DNA from: Phialocephala subalpina
Taxonomy: Eukaryota > Ascomycota > Leotiomycetes > Helotiales > Mollisiaceae
Length of the DNA stretch: 64,000 nt
Assembly: GCA_900073065.1 (NCBI GenBank)
Contig: FJOG01000007.1
Span: 626,696 to 690,695, forward strand
Direction: 5' to 3'
The translations under genes and the position numbers were made by a program. The notes beneath the pieces were generated by a model. It did not search any database. It had not been told where the DNA came from and saw only the letters and a program-made list of their open reading frames with translations. Positions within the stretch are counted from its first letter, which is position 1, and each line of letters begins with the position of its first letter. Positions 32,009 to 43,304 of the stretch are shown piece after piece.

Positions 32009-34128
32009 CTTGAGAGAATGTTCTTAAGCTAGTCGGTCTTAAGGGAATATGCTCGGTTAAGACTGGAATTTCACAGACGCGAAGAAGAAATATATGTTGC
32101 CATACGCTCAAACTTGGTAAATGATCCAAAGAAATCCATTGAGCGAGCATGTGAGGCAGCACAAAGCCCCACAATCAAATCGTTCGTCCGCATTTCATCT
32201 GCTTAGCCCACCATCAAAACGTCCGTCCCTAACGTTGTCTGCATTTGGACCCATGCAGCAACGGCAGCGGGGATAACAACACACAACTGATAATAACTGG
32301 CCTGGTTTGGCACTAATTAAATCACAGTACATAAGCGAACAAATAGAGCAGCTGTTCGTGCAGCCTCATTTTTTTTTCGATGATATGCATGCTAACAATG
32401 AGCTAGTTCATTGTTGCCAGAGAGTGCAGCCTTGGTTGGATCACTTGATGTTTAGAGTCGTAGTGCGGGGTCACTCATTCTTCTGTCGTGCCACGAATCC
32501 ATCCGTCTTTGGATAACCTAGACTAGGCAGCCTTTAACGTTCGAATGTTTGAATCCGCTTTCAGTTTTTGTGATGTAGGACCCTGGGCCAAGGGGTTAGG
32601 AACGGAGGCCTCCAGTGCGATGTGCAACAAGACTGCAGCCTCAACAAACGTATTCGATGCAGTCTCACGTGATGCATGACAAGACTGACTCTTTCTAACC
32701 ATAAGTCGGGCAGTCTGAAGTTGGGACACGCACGGGCTGGGAGTCAACGAGTAATGATAGGGGAAGAAGGGGAACAATGAACATCTCGCAAACTGGTGGA
32801 GAAGCGTTCGAGGAGAAAGGGGAGGGAAAAAAGGGAAGGAAAAAAGGGAGGTTTGGCGTTAAAGGCAGGTTAGGATTGACGCCAAAAAAAAATCTCTTTG
32901 GTAGGCAGAGAGACATGGGCAGTAAAGGCTGGTTTGCAATCTGATGCTGCTACAATAGTAATGACAGGATAATTTCATCCTTCCTGTGACTCTGGGAATC
33001 CTCGCACCCCATGCATGCTAAAGAAGAAAAGAAGAAATAAATATTAATAACAATGGCAAACTTTTTTAAGTACATTACGTGGCAGGGGTAGCTTAGGTGG
33101 TTAGGGTGGCTAGGGATTATAAATTTTACGCAGGGTATAGACCTTTCAATTCCGTAGCTACGAGGATTTTATAGTGTGGAAAATAGATGAAAAGGAAGAG
33201 GGGAGTTGAAGGATGGTGCATGTGTTTTACTTTGCTTTGTTTTGTTTTGTTAACACATGGCGTGAGTGTGGTCCAATTTTCCCCCATAGACTTGTGCTAG
33301 AAGGAAGTTTGTCAAGTACCTGGAGGAGGTTGAAAACTCACGACGAGGACGGCAACCTCCCCATTTTCCGATTATATTTTACCCTCTAGATGCCCAACGG
33401 TCTTTTTTGGGTTGCAAGTAGGTCTGTGATACATACTCATTTCTCAAATTTCCGATGTTTCTATTGTCTGTTTTTTGAATTCTTCTCATAGAATTGACGT
33501 GCCCTCTAACACACTCTATAAGTGTCCTTCGATTGCTATTTCCGAGCTGAGAATGCTTGGAAGTTGCGAGCAGTACTTTCAATTATCCCGTTACAAAGCA
33601 TGTGACTGAGTCAGTAATTCATAGTAACAACCTGCAAGGGAAATCGAAATTTCCTGACAACGAACTGAACATTGGCAAACGCCAATAGAGGCCCATATTT
33701 CCTAGATAGGAAGTTCTTCGGGTCTTTTGTAACATGTAAGTATCGTTATACAATCGGAGATACGTATCACTTATGAAGAGCGTACGCGTCTATGATGGAG
33801 GGTAAGGCGTAAGGTAAAATCAAAGTTCTGGTTCATTATTCTTGTCTTGTCTTGCCTCGAGTCTAAGAGCTCGAGGCCTACTCTTATAAAGAGTAAGATC
33901 ACGCTAAGCCTACCAGCCTAGACACGTGATATCTATTCCAACAGTAACAAAAAGCCGTGACTTTTGTTTGTGGAACTTTTTGTCGCAATTTCTTACGTAA
34001 CGTGGTCTAGCAATTTTTTTTCCCCACTCGAAGGAAACCTCCAACTTTGATCGTTAGTCCAAGGCAATCAAAGGCCTTACAATTCGACATTTTATTGAGC
34101 CAGGCTGAATAGAATTAGAGATTTAGCG
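32009..34128. other. AT-rich gene-poor region with hairpins
   Basis: This 2.1-kb stretch has no supported gene. It includes a GGGAAAAAAGGG-type purine tract (about 32817-32850), a TTTTG run near 33240 and two adjacent perfect inverted repeats at 33854-33895. It separates the left, core-like part of the window from the right, accessory part. Confidence 0.55.
33854..33895. repeat. Two adjacent perfect inverted repeats
   Basis: GCCTCGAG (33854-33861) pairs with CTCGAGGC (33870-33877) over an 8-base loop. Immediately after, TACTCTT (33879-33885) pairs with AAGAGTA (33889-33895) over a 3-base loop. No T-run follows. Confidence 0.8.
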
Positions 34129-35277
34129 ATGGATTCGAGCTGTGACACACCTGACATCCCTTTGATAGATTTCGGCCCCTTTCTCCATGGTTCTGCTCGA
34201 GATCGCGCCCAAGTTGCGTCTAGCATTGATGCGGCCTTCAGATGTCATGGTTTCATTTATCTCAGCAACCACGGCATCGAACAGGGGAAATTGGACGAGT
34301 GTTTTGAATGGGTTAGGACATTCATAGCCTCCATGTTTCGTATCTAAGCGATAGCTAATATTACTGCCTACAGAGCAGGCGTTTCTTTGGCCTGATAGAG
34401 GAAGAGAAGAAGAAGATGCAAAGCTTACACTACCGAGGATATTCTGGCGTAGGAAATGAGAAGGTACGGGAGCATATCTGTATGAAAGAGGGTTTTGGTT
34501 GCGGAAATCCAGAAGACGTATCTCAACCAAATATTTGGCCGCCAGAGGAATTGTTACCCGATTTCCGTGCATTCATGGAAGACTTCTTCCAGGTAAGTAA
34601 TTAATTCGCAATTGAATTTTGTTCTTAAAGTTCTGGTCGGGTCCTAAGTTATGGAATAGCAGTGTACCATTCTCGTACACCACCTACTAGACAGTCTGTC
34701 CTTAGCGTTGGACCTGTCAAGCACCGATTCTCTTTCGGAAAAACATATACACTCCTTGTTCAACTTTGACCTTCTTCACTACCCAGCCGTGCCGACACAA
34801 CTTCTCCATTCTGGGAACATCGCTCGTATTCCTCCACACTCCGATTTTGGAACCTTGACGCTTCTCTTTCAAGACAACGTTGGAGGTCTGGAGATTGCGG
34901 ATTTAGGGTCGGCGAACACAGAGAAAAGTGCAGAGTTCGAGAAATACGGATCCTTTAAGCTAGTTAAGCCAGTATTAGGCACGGCGGTAGTCAATATAGG
35001 GTATCTGCTCATGCGGTGGAGTAATGGACGTTGGAAAAACACTATTCACCGAGTAGTAGGTCCGCCGATGCGAGAGGCATCAACCAATTCAGATAACCCG
35101 AGAACGGTTGAGGATACGACTCCGGAAAGGTACAGTGTCCCTTTCTTCGCGGTCCCCGATCCAGAAACGGTGGTAGAAGCTCTGCCTGGTTGCTGGAATA
35201 TAGACGTACCGAAGAAGTGGAAACCGATGCATGCCGGCAACTTTCTTCGTAGGAAGAGGAAGGGCATTTACGCTTGA
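34129..35277 (+). CDS. 2-oxoglutarate/Fe(II)-dependent oxygenase (isopenicillin N synthase-like)
   Basis: Exons 34129-34311, 34374-34592 and 34660-35277 encode 339 residues; the last acceptor could also be three bases later. The N-terminal DIOX_N region reads IPLIDFGPFLHG, RCHGFIYLSNHGI and RRFFGLIEEEKKKM, then YRGYSGVGNEK. The oxygenase core carries the iron ligands H and D in RIPPHSDFGTLTLLFQD, the distal H in WKNTIHRVVGPP, and the 2OG-binding pair in RYSVPFF. All key residues are present. Such enzymes hydroxylate, desaturate or cyclise small molecules, often in secondary metabolism. No biosynthetic backbone gene is next to it. Start MDSSCDTPDIPLID is the first in-frame ATG. Confidence 0.9.
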
Positions 35278-35898
35278 GTCGTAGGAGCACTTGGACTTGG
35301 TTCATGTCTTTACAACTTCGTGCCGGGGAGGGCCTATGGTTGATTTTCGACGATTCTCGCAGTCTGGGTGATTCGTGGGGCAACTGTGATCATTTTCTTT
35401 ATCATTGACGTTCAGATGACTATTAGGTGCAATCGCTTGACGCCTGATACGGTCGTGGCTCCGGGACAGACAACTCTTCTAGCGATTGAAATCATTATGC
35501 TTATTGATGATTTGGTCAAAGTTGTGCTTGTCATGGTAGGGTGATGAATTTGGGAGTGAGGGGTTAAAGATATTGTTTTGAATGAATGTCTGGTTCGTCA
35601 ATGGAGATTGCGGAAGGGTGACACAGGGATAGGGCATTTCTGCGTGAAAAGACCTCAACTTCTGCACTTGCCTAGCGAGAGTATAGCGATGACCTCAATA
35701 TGGATTAGTAGTCCCGAGTACCAGTTCCCGTAACCGCTTCTGACCTTAGCGTGTAGACTTAGTCTTCTGCACGCTAACTCCAAAGTCCCCGTCTCTTTCA
35801 CACATCCACACAAACATACTATATATCTTCGTTCAGTCTATCAAACTAACTTAATAAGCACCTGAGTCTCACAACGGCAACTCTAGACAGCGAGGAAC
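35278..35898. other. Intergenic
   Basis: Downstream region of the oxygenase gene; no coding signal was seen. Confidence 0.45.
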
Positions 35899-36388
35899 TT
35901 ACTTGCAGCAAGACTCGGGATAAATTTCCCAAGCAATGCCCTGCGTTCCACACGAGTCAAGTACCAGCTGATAAAGCGATTGATCGTCCGCAGATTGAAT
36001 GCCTGCCTAAATGAGAGCTGGATCTGGTACGGCATATGGTGACGGTACGTGAAATATGCTGTTGAACTGCGACACGATTAACCACGCTGACATACAAAAT
36101 AAGGAACTTGGAAGAGGCACTAACCGATACGGTGGCGGCTCCATTCGGAACAGTCCAGGTTGCGTCGTAGAAGGTGCTTGGTGCAGTGACATCCAAAAAG
36201 GGACACAAGGCTGGAGCTTCGGCGATGAAGGTAGAATGAAGCGTGATGAAATTGGAACTTAAGTTGGAATAATGTTGATTGAAACGGAGTATTGATGATG
36301 GGAGTGATGCCGAGAGTGATGTCGAGATATCGTTCCAAGGGGGAGATGCATGCACATAGATATAGAAAGGCACGATGTAGAACCACAA
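35899..36388 (-). CDS. Possible small secreted Cys-containing protein, 5' end unresolved
   Basis: The 3' exon 35899-36006 and an upstream exon ending at 36125 join by a GTTAGT..TTTAG intron and give PFLDVTAPSTFYDATWTVP, NGAATVSAGIQSADDQSLYQ and then LVLDSCGTQGIAWEIYP, ending ESCCK. The composition (T, S, D, paired Cys at the end) is that of a small extracellular fungal protein. The frame stays open to about 36388 through a hydrophobic stretch, but I see no in-frame ATG there, so a further 5' exon with the signal peptide is likely and not located. No family is recognised. The call rests on composition and a good splice join only. Confidence 0.33.
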
Positions 36389-37142
36389 CGGAGGCCTAGG
36401 AAATTGACAAAGATGAGCCGTCAGGAATCCCCAGATTCGTTCGTATTCTTGATTTGAAGAGAATCATGAACCTCACACTCATGGTCGGCACACAAAACGG
36501 ATTAGGTACTAGGAAGGCAGGAACTTCGCAAGAGCGTCCCTATCCAACATCAAACTCCTCATCGCCCCTGCTTGCTGTGAATTGCCTTGCAGCGCTCTTC
36601 GGAGCCGAAACCATCCCAGGAAACAAACACCAGCGCCATCGAAGACGGTAACAAACGGCAAGAGTACTCCCTGAGAACTAGCCTGAAAGTACCAGCGCTA
36701 TGCCGGGCCTGAGCTGAGCATATACTTGCTTGCTCTCTTGTGTTGTTTGGAATCTTGCAAACATGCGCAAGCCACTCAACTTGAAGCCAACACCTTCCTA
36801 CTTTGTACCACTCGGAATTTCCAACCACGAGCCATCGCTGGACACAGAACACAGAGTGACACCAACAAAAACGTGACATCGACAAACATTTCCCTGCATG
36901 GAAAGTCGTCGGTCCCCAGAAAGTATCCTCGATCGCGAATTCGGAGCAAGTGGGGTTCAAGCTTAATCGTCTTTGTCGTCCCTTTGAAAATTGAAGCTCT
37001 GTTTTCAATCCATTATGCAGAATCAACCTTCCGCTTCGTCCGGTATCATGTAGGTGGCCATTCATCTGGAGCCTGAAGCTCTCTCTGCAATCTAAACTAT
37101 CAACTTAAACTCCTTCTGAGCCGCCCCCAGCTCAACCGAAAC
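36389..37142. other. Intergenic
   Basis: No supported gene. Part of this region may hold the missing 5' exon of the small protein gene to the left. Confidence 0.4.
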
Positions 37143-39136
37143 TTAAACAACACTCGCCGAGCTCGACTCGCCTACATTCACAACCACACCGCTTTTCCCA
37201 TCACCCTCACCCTCCCCACTCCCAAATTCACCAACAAGCAACCCCTCCCCTCTCCCCCTCAAGCTCAACTCCACATCCTCCCTCTCAGTCTTCCTATGCT
37301 TCCTCCGAAACGACGCATCAATATCCTCCAACGTCCTCCCTCTCGTCTCCGGCATCCAGAAAATACAGACAACAACTGTGAGAAGAGTTGTGGAGCCGAA
37401 TAGAAAGTAGACCCCGAAGGAGGAGTGGGCGAGGAAGATCGGGGTTGTGAAGGCTATTATCCAATTCACGGTCTTGGGGGTTTTTGTTAGCATAGTTTTC
37501 ACCAATTCCCCCTCCAAACATCCTATTCAATGTGATTGGGAAGGAGAATATTGAGACTATGGAGTAAGAAGTGAAGTAGGTACTCACCCAGTTAGCACTC
37601 AACGCCAAACTACTAGCCCCCGCCCTCGTCTTTGGTCCCTGAATCCTATATCACCGGAGTCAGCAATTGCTCTTCCAAGAACATCTCGAGGAAAATCTTG
37701 ACCAATCGCCGAAATAGGACGCAAGATATAGACTCACTCAGAAGTATAAACCCTCAGCGTAACCCCCCAAGTCCCACTAAACCCCACCGCAAAAACGTAA
37801 ATAGCCACAACAACCACCCATCCTTTGACGCCCTTTACTTCTCCATCCCCCCCTAAAAACAAACCACCAATTAAAAACATACAAAAAACCTGTATCACAC
37901 CCCCAACGATAGCTGAAGGACGTCTACCCCAAGAGTCGGCTAGGAGGAAGGCAGGGATAGTTATCAGGAACATAAGTAACGCGGAGATGCCCGATGCGAG
38001 GAAGGAACTGGTGGAGGATGAGAGACCGGCGCGGGAGAAGAGGAGAGGTGCGTAGTAGAGGACTCCATCTATTCCTGAGGCTTGTTGCATGGCCATTAGG
38101 AAGACCCCGAGAGCGGTTTGGCGGTAGGCGTCTGGGCTGAAGACTGAGAGGATGTCTAACGTTTTGACTTCGGAGAGTGCTTCTCGGGAGCCGGATTCTT
38201 CGATCTTTTCTCGTTCTGTGGTGTCGATGCCAAGTTTTTCCCAGATGAGAATGGCTTCCGGATGGCGACCCGTAGCTGTTAGCCAGCGCGGAGATTCGGG
38301 AAGGAAGAGAAGGGTGGTGAGAACAAACAAACAAGCGATGAATGATTGTAGTGCGAATGGGAGGCGCCAAGAAGCGGAAGAGGGGAGGGAGACGGTGCCG
38401 TAGCAGGTGAAGTAGCCGGCGCAGACGCCGATTGTGGTCATGAACTGGGGGATGCTTGCCAGCGTCCCTCTACTTCTCGGGGGAGAAATTTCGGTGATAT
38501 ACCTGCTGTTTATCAGAGGGGGCTGGAAGGGGGAGGGGAAGAAAGGGGGGAGACGAACACGACGCTGGTGCTGAGGAATAATCCTTCGCCTATGCCTTTT
38601 ACTGCGCGTCCAGCTATCAGCATGCCTAGCTTTACACTCGCAGCTTCAATCCCAGCACCGAGACCAAAGATTGCAGCCCCAACGGCGATACCTTTCAATC
38701 GTCCAAGCGTGTTCGCAATATGTCCTCCAAAGAAAGAGGATAGAGCGGCAGGGATGAGGATGGTGGAGACGACGAGCCCGTGGATTGTAGAACTAAGCGG
38801 CCCGAATGTCTGCGTGGATTGGGGCATGATTGTTAGGGGGCCGATGGTGCCTGTGTCTAGGCTGGGACGGTGTTAGCGTGGAGAATGCATGAGGAGGGTA
38901 GAGCGGAGCGGAAGAGGAGTGAGTAGAGCGGGGTTGAGAGGGGGAGGGGATGAAAGGAGAGTGGGATGGGGAAATAATTGGGAATTGGTCTACGACGGAT
39001 GGAGGGCATGGGGTAAAGAGTAGAAGGGGACATACCCGAAGAGGATCCCGCCCAAGGAGATGAGAGTTGCGGCTTGAACGTATTTTGGTGGGTGGAGGTA
39101 GCTGGACACCTTTGAAACTATCTTTTCGAGCGCCAT
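37143..39136 (-). CDS. MFS transporter, sugar porter family
   Basis: Exons 39036-39136, 38559-38861, 37738-38502, 37588-37645 and 37143-37472 encode 518 residues, a normal length for a 12-helix sugar porter. The start MALEKIVSKVSSYLHPPKY leads into helix 1 with LGGILFGLDTGTIG across the first splice. Family marks are GRLKGIAVGAAIFGLGAG, AGRAVKGIGEGLF, YITEISPPRSRG, the FLPESPRWL block, GIDGVLYYAP in helix 7 and WMPETRGRTLEDID after helix 12. The second donor is GT|GTTCGT, the same rare type as in naa38. The C-terminal tail is hydrophilic with a G/E-rich stretch. Plasma-membrane uptake of a sugar or related polyol or acid is likely; the substrate cannot be read from the sequence. Confidence 0.9.
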
Positions 39137-39973
39137 GATTGCAAATCTCTGATAACAAAATTCTGAAATTCTTTGCCTTGAATTGAGAGTGGGATGAAAT
39201 TTCGAAGAGAAGAAAAGAGAACTTCAATTCATACTTATGAACTCTCCCTTTGAGGAAAACGGTATGAAGTAGCAAACGGAAAGAGACGCGATGATCACGG
39301 AGAAATACTTCTGAGATACATTACATGTAATGTATGTAAGTCTGATAAGAGGAACAACTTCGGCCTCATGCAAGCAGGGTAGTATTGTAAGTCTCTTTAC
39401 CGCGATGCTGACATAATTTGAAGAGAGGGAAGGTGTCACGAGCAAGAGTGGGGCATCGACGCCATCGAAGGAGGGAAACTTTCCCGCAAGTGGGTACGAA
39501 GTGCCTTCCTAAGCAACCACTATAGAGTGAAGCATCCCGAGGTTCAGGGGGTAGCGTCGGACCTGGTCATCGGAGTCGGGAAGAGAATACAATAACGAGC
39601 TAAGCAAAACCTAGAAAATAGACTCGGAGCTGAAGAGCCGGATGATCAGGGGAAGCACGACCCTGCGATCCGCCCGACCTCCCGAGAAACCCCACTTCGC
39701 ACTTGCACCTGCAACCTTGCGAGGAGGCTGGATTGAAATGCCGAGGCATGTTTCTATTTCATCTGCACGAAAAGATGTATATGTACAGGAAAGAATTATG
39801 TCCTAAAAAGTCCATGCGAAATACAAGAGAACTCTTGATATTAAAGTCGTCAGTTTAAATTCCATCAATGAGATCCAGGTTACCATTTATATAACGAACG
39901 CCAACCCATGAACAGACCATTGTAGCATCTCCAACAAATATATCTATCGTACCTGGAACAAAATCCAGAATCA
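39137..39973. other. Intergenic, promoter side of the MFS gene
   Basis: This 837-bp region lies upstream of the transporter and downstream of the monooxygenase. It contains the 20-bp palindrome at 39316-39335. No gene is supported. Confidence 0.5.
39316..39335. promoter_or_regulatory. Perfect 20-bp palindrome upstream of the MFS gene
   Basis: ATACATTACATGTAATGTAT is identical to its reverse complement and sits 180 bp upstream of the transporter start codon. The TTACATGTAA core is similar to a bZIP-type site with an altered centre. A dimeric factor site is a reasonable guess. Confidence 0.45.
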
Positions 39974-41452
39974 TCAATTGACCTTCTTCGCCGGCTTAGA
40001 AAACTGTAACCCGGTCGACAAAGTCCCATACGTCGCAACCCAGTAATCAGTAAAGTAATTCGATCTTGGTTGCCAAGGCGCAACATCCCCTGCCTTCGGC
40101 AACTGTCCCCTTGCCTTATCAATATACGTAGAATTTAGATTCAACACTGGCATATCCTTCATCTTCTCCCCTTTCGGCACTGTTGGAACTACACTTGTCT
40201 CTCCTCTCTTCTTCATCTGTTTCAACAACCTGCAAACGAGTAAAGCGGTGGAGTCGGCGCCAAGGGTCCAGGACGCGTTGGTGTACCCGATTACGATGGC
40301 GGCGTTGGGGATATCTTGAAGCATGGCGCCTTTGAACATGTATTTTTGGGAGATGTCGACTGGGGAGCCGTCAACGGTGATGTGAGCCCCGCCGGCGAGG
40401 AGGAGTTTTAGGCCGGTGGCGGTAATGATGATGTCTGTTTCGAGGGTCTTGCCGGATGATGTTTCGATGCCTGTCGAGGTTACGTTCTTGATTGTGTCTG
40501 TGACGACGTCTCCGTTCGTTTTGAGGGATTTGAAGAAATCTCCATCGGGACAGACGCAGAGTCGTTGTTCCCATGGACCGTAGGAGGGGTTGAAGTTCGG
40601 GTCGTGAGGCATCGACTTGGGAAGTACCTTCTCGGTGCCTTTTCGGATGACTTTGCGGGCGGCGTTGGGGAAGGCACGGCAGAATTTGAAGAAGAGGAAA
40701 GGCAGGACCAGGAACTTCCAGCGCACGAGGGTGTGTGCCATCCAGGCTGGCAGCCACCTCCGCATCCAGTCTCCGCTGGGGTCGACTGCTGGTAGGGCGA
40801 GAATGTATGTTGGGCTTCGCTGCAGCATTGTAACCTTTGCTGCTTTCTCTGCAAGACTTGGGAGCAGGGTGATTGCTGTGGCGCCACTTCCAATGATGAC
40901 GATCTTCTTTCCTGTGTAGTCGAGGTGCTCAGGCCAGAATTGAGGGTGGATGACGGTTCCTTGGAAGTTCTCCAGACCCGGAATGGTGGTCTTCAATGGC
41001 TCATTGTAGTCGTAGTACCCCGTGCTGAAGATGATGAATTTCGCCCTGTAGTCTTTCTTCTCACCACTTCCATCCACAGTCAAATTCCACTGCTGCTCTT
41101 GTGACGACCAATCAGCCGCCAAGACCTTGTGATGAAATTGAACCTTCTTATCGATGCCATTCAACGATGCCGATTCTTTGATATAGTTTCTGATCGATTC
41201 TCCATCTGCGATAGCCTTGGGCTTGGACCACGGTCGCCATGGAAAGCCAAATGTGTGCAAGTCTGAATCTGATCGTATGCCAGGGTAGCGAAACAAGTCC
41301 CATGTTCCCCCAATCGCATCGCGAGCCTCGAGGATGGTGTAGCTGTATCCTGGTAACTCGGTTTGTACACGGTATGCTGCATTGATGCCAGATATACCAG
41401 CCCCGATGATGATCATATCGTAGTCGACGACTGCCCTCTCTACTGAACCCAT
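39974..41452 (-). CDS. Flavin-containing monooxygenase, Baeyer-Villiger type
   Basis: A single exon encodes 492 residues. The FAD-binding Rossmann motif is MIIIGAGISGINAAYRV (residues 13-29) and the second, NADPH-binding one is IVIIGSGATAITLLPSLAE (about 187-205). The group fingerprint FxGxxxHxxxWP appears as FQGTVIHPQFWP, and GTWDLFRYPGIRSDSDLHTF is the usual substrate-side block; IIITATG follows at the normal place. All cofactor sites look intact. Class B flavin monooxygenases insert oxygen into ketones or oxidise N and S atoms, and fungal ones often act in secondary metabolism or steroid breakdown. It lies between a transporter and a GMC oxidoreductase. Start MGSVERAVVDYDM is the only suitable ATG. 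Confidence 0.93.
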   Translation of the reverse strand: MGSVERAVVDYDMIIIGAGISGINAAYRVQTELPGYSYTILEARDAIGGTWDLFRYPGIRSDSDLHTFGFPWRPWSKPKAIADGESIRNYIKESASLNGIDKKVQFHHKVLAADWSSQEQQWNLTVDGSGEKKDYRAKFIIFSTGYYDYNEPLKTTIPGLENFQGTVIHPQFWPEHLDYTGKKIVIIGSGATAITLLPSLAEKAAKVTMLQRSPTYILALPAVDPSGDWMRRWLPAWMAHTLVRWKFLVLPFLFFKFCRAFPNAARKVIRKGTEKVLPKSMPHDPNFNPSYGPWEQRLCVCPDGDFFKSLKTNGDVVTDTIKNVTSTGIETSSGKTLETDIIITATGLKLLLAGGAHITVDGSPVDISQKYMFKGAMLQDIPNAAIVIGYTNASWTLGADSTALLVCRLLKQMKKRGETSVVPTVPKGEKMKDMPVLNLNSTYIDKARGQLPKAGDVAPWQPRSNYFTDYWVATYGTLSTGLQFSKPAKKVN

Positions 41453-41529
41453 GGTGAAGGATGTCGTGATGCTTCAGGAGCTGGATGCAGAGATTTTTGG
41501 CGATTTGTTGGTGGAGGGGTGCTGACGAA

Positions 41530-42112
41530 NNNNNNNNNNNNNNNNNNNNNNNNNNNNNNNNNNNNNNNNNNNNNNNNNNNNNNNNNNNNNNNNNNNNNNN
41601 NNNNNNNNNNNNNNNNNNNNNNNNNNNNNNNNNNNNNNNNNNNNNNNNNNNNNNNNNNNNNNNNNNNNNNNNNNNNNNNNNNNNNNNNNNNNNNNNNNNN
41701 NNNNNNNNNNNNNNNNNNNNNNNNNNNNNNNNNNNNNNNNNNNNNNNNNNNNNNNNNNNNNNNNNNNNNNNNNNNNNNNNNNNNNNNNNNNNNNNNNNNN
41801 NNNNNNNNNNNNNNNNNNNNNNNNNNNNNNNNNNNNNNNNNNNNNNNNNNNNNNNNNNNNNNNNNNNNNNNNNNNNNNNNNNNNNNNNNNNNNNNNNNNN
41901 NNNNNNNNNNNNNNNNNNNNNNNNNNNNNNNNNNNNNNNNNNNNNNNNNNNNNNNNNNNNNNNNNNNNNNNNNNNNNNNNNNNNNNNNNNNNNNNNNNNN
42001 NNNNNNNNNNNNNNNNNNNNNNNNNNNNNNNNNNNNNNNNNNNNNNNNNNNNNNNNNNNNNNNNNNNNNNNNNNNNNNNNNNNNNNNNNNNNNNNNNNNN
42101 NNNNNNNNNNNN
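41530..42112. other. Assembly gap (583 N)
   Basis: All bases are N. Anything between the monooxygenase promoter and 42113 is unknown, including possible repeats that caused the gap. Confidence 1.
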
Positions 42113-43304
42113 CCGATTTGAGGCAGTTATGGTCCAGGATTAGACGGCAGAAATCGTCCAGGTTTTTTTTTTGGTATGCAAGAAGATAGAAAAAGATTGA
42201 GGAGTGAATAGGAAATATCGGGATATGGTATGAAAAAGGAGTCCATGGACTTTATCAAGTGAATAAAAGCACGCACCGAGGTCGAAAGGCAGGTGGATGT
42301 TTGAGCTGAAGTCTGTCCTCGATGACGCTCAAGCTCGCAAGGAGAGGAGATACCGAGGCCCAAATGGAAACTTAAAATTTAGGCGTGCTTCTAACCTGTA
42401 GAGGCAAGGAGGACGCGATTGTGGCCTGAGACCCGGCCGGAGTGTTGATGCCGGCCGACCTCATCACATCGCGTCTGAGGGAATCGATTGCAAATGAAAT
42501 ATTGAGAAAAGAGTGAGGAAGATGTCGGACGTGAAAATAAGGAAATACTCCTAAGGTACGGAGTCTCCCCAGATTTGGATGTCCCCGTTTTGGTGAGACT
42601 TTAGGACAAGGCTAACCTAGGCCGTTTTCGTCGTAGTGGAAAGCTTAGCCTGTCAGTGGCACGTGATACTCTCAGACCGGTTTCGATTTCAGAAATTTCC
42701 TCCCACCTTCTGAGCAGCAGTCTATTTCAATGGCAACATTCCAACTCGCACTCGCTCTCGTTCTGCGACTCCTCTGGTCAGGGTCAGATTGCAGAACTTC
42801 ATCGATTGTCCTATCAGAAACTGCAGAAAACGCCGCGTCGGCCGACACGTTGCGTCTGCATTTCTACTCCTTCTCCTTCTCCTTCTCCTTCCATGCCAGT
42901 TATGGAGATGATAGGTGGAAATGTCGCCAAGTTGATGCTGAGAAGCAGGCCGGATCTTTCAGATGGCCAGAGATGATGAGCAATGGCTCGAATTGCTTTC
43001 TGGTCAGCTGACCCGTCCAACCTTTTAAGCTTTCCCATGTCCGTGCTGTCAGCATACCCTCGTTCGGCTATCTTAAATTTGCCGAGAATAAGCAGCCAGC
43101 ATGGTACAAGCAGATATGCAACTCGGGATGGTGTTTATTGGTCGAAGTCGACGTATCGCTAAAGGCATCTGACATGAAGTGCCTGAAATTCTGAGATGAC
43201 TGTGTTGTCCTTGGACATGGGCGACGTTTGCATTGCCATATAAATTTTGAAGTCATTAATATCTTTCACCCTTTGCTGCATTCTACATCGCGGATCATTT
43301 CATC
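42113..43304. other. Intergenic, promoter side of the GMC gene
   Basis: No convincing gene. An open frame at 42730-43011 begins with a signal-like MATFQLALALVLRLLW but runs through a CTCCTTCTCC simple repeat and is doubtful. A TATAAAT box lies at 43239-43245, about 65 bp before the GMC start codon. Confidence 0.5.
43239..43245 (+). promoter_or_regulatory. TATA box of the GMC oxidoreductase gene
   Basis: TATAAAT occurs 65 bp upstream of the ATG at 43305, in a position and context fitting a core promoter. Confidence 0.5.

Noticed and set aside
41485..42189. Long open frames across the gap
   Set aside because: They consist of N bases and carry no information.
42730..43011. Possible secreted 93-residue protein
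   Set aside because: The signal-like start is followed by a repeat-encoded FSFSFSF run and no conserved Cys pattern; no TATA box or splice support.
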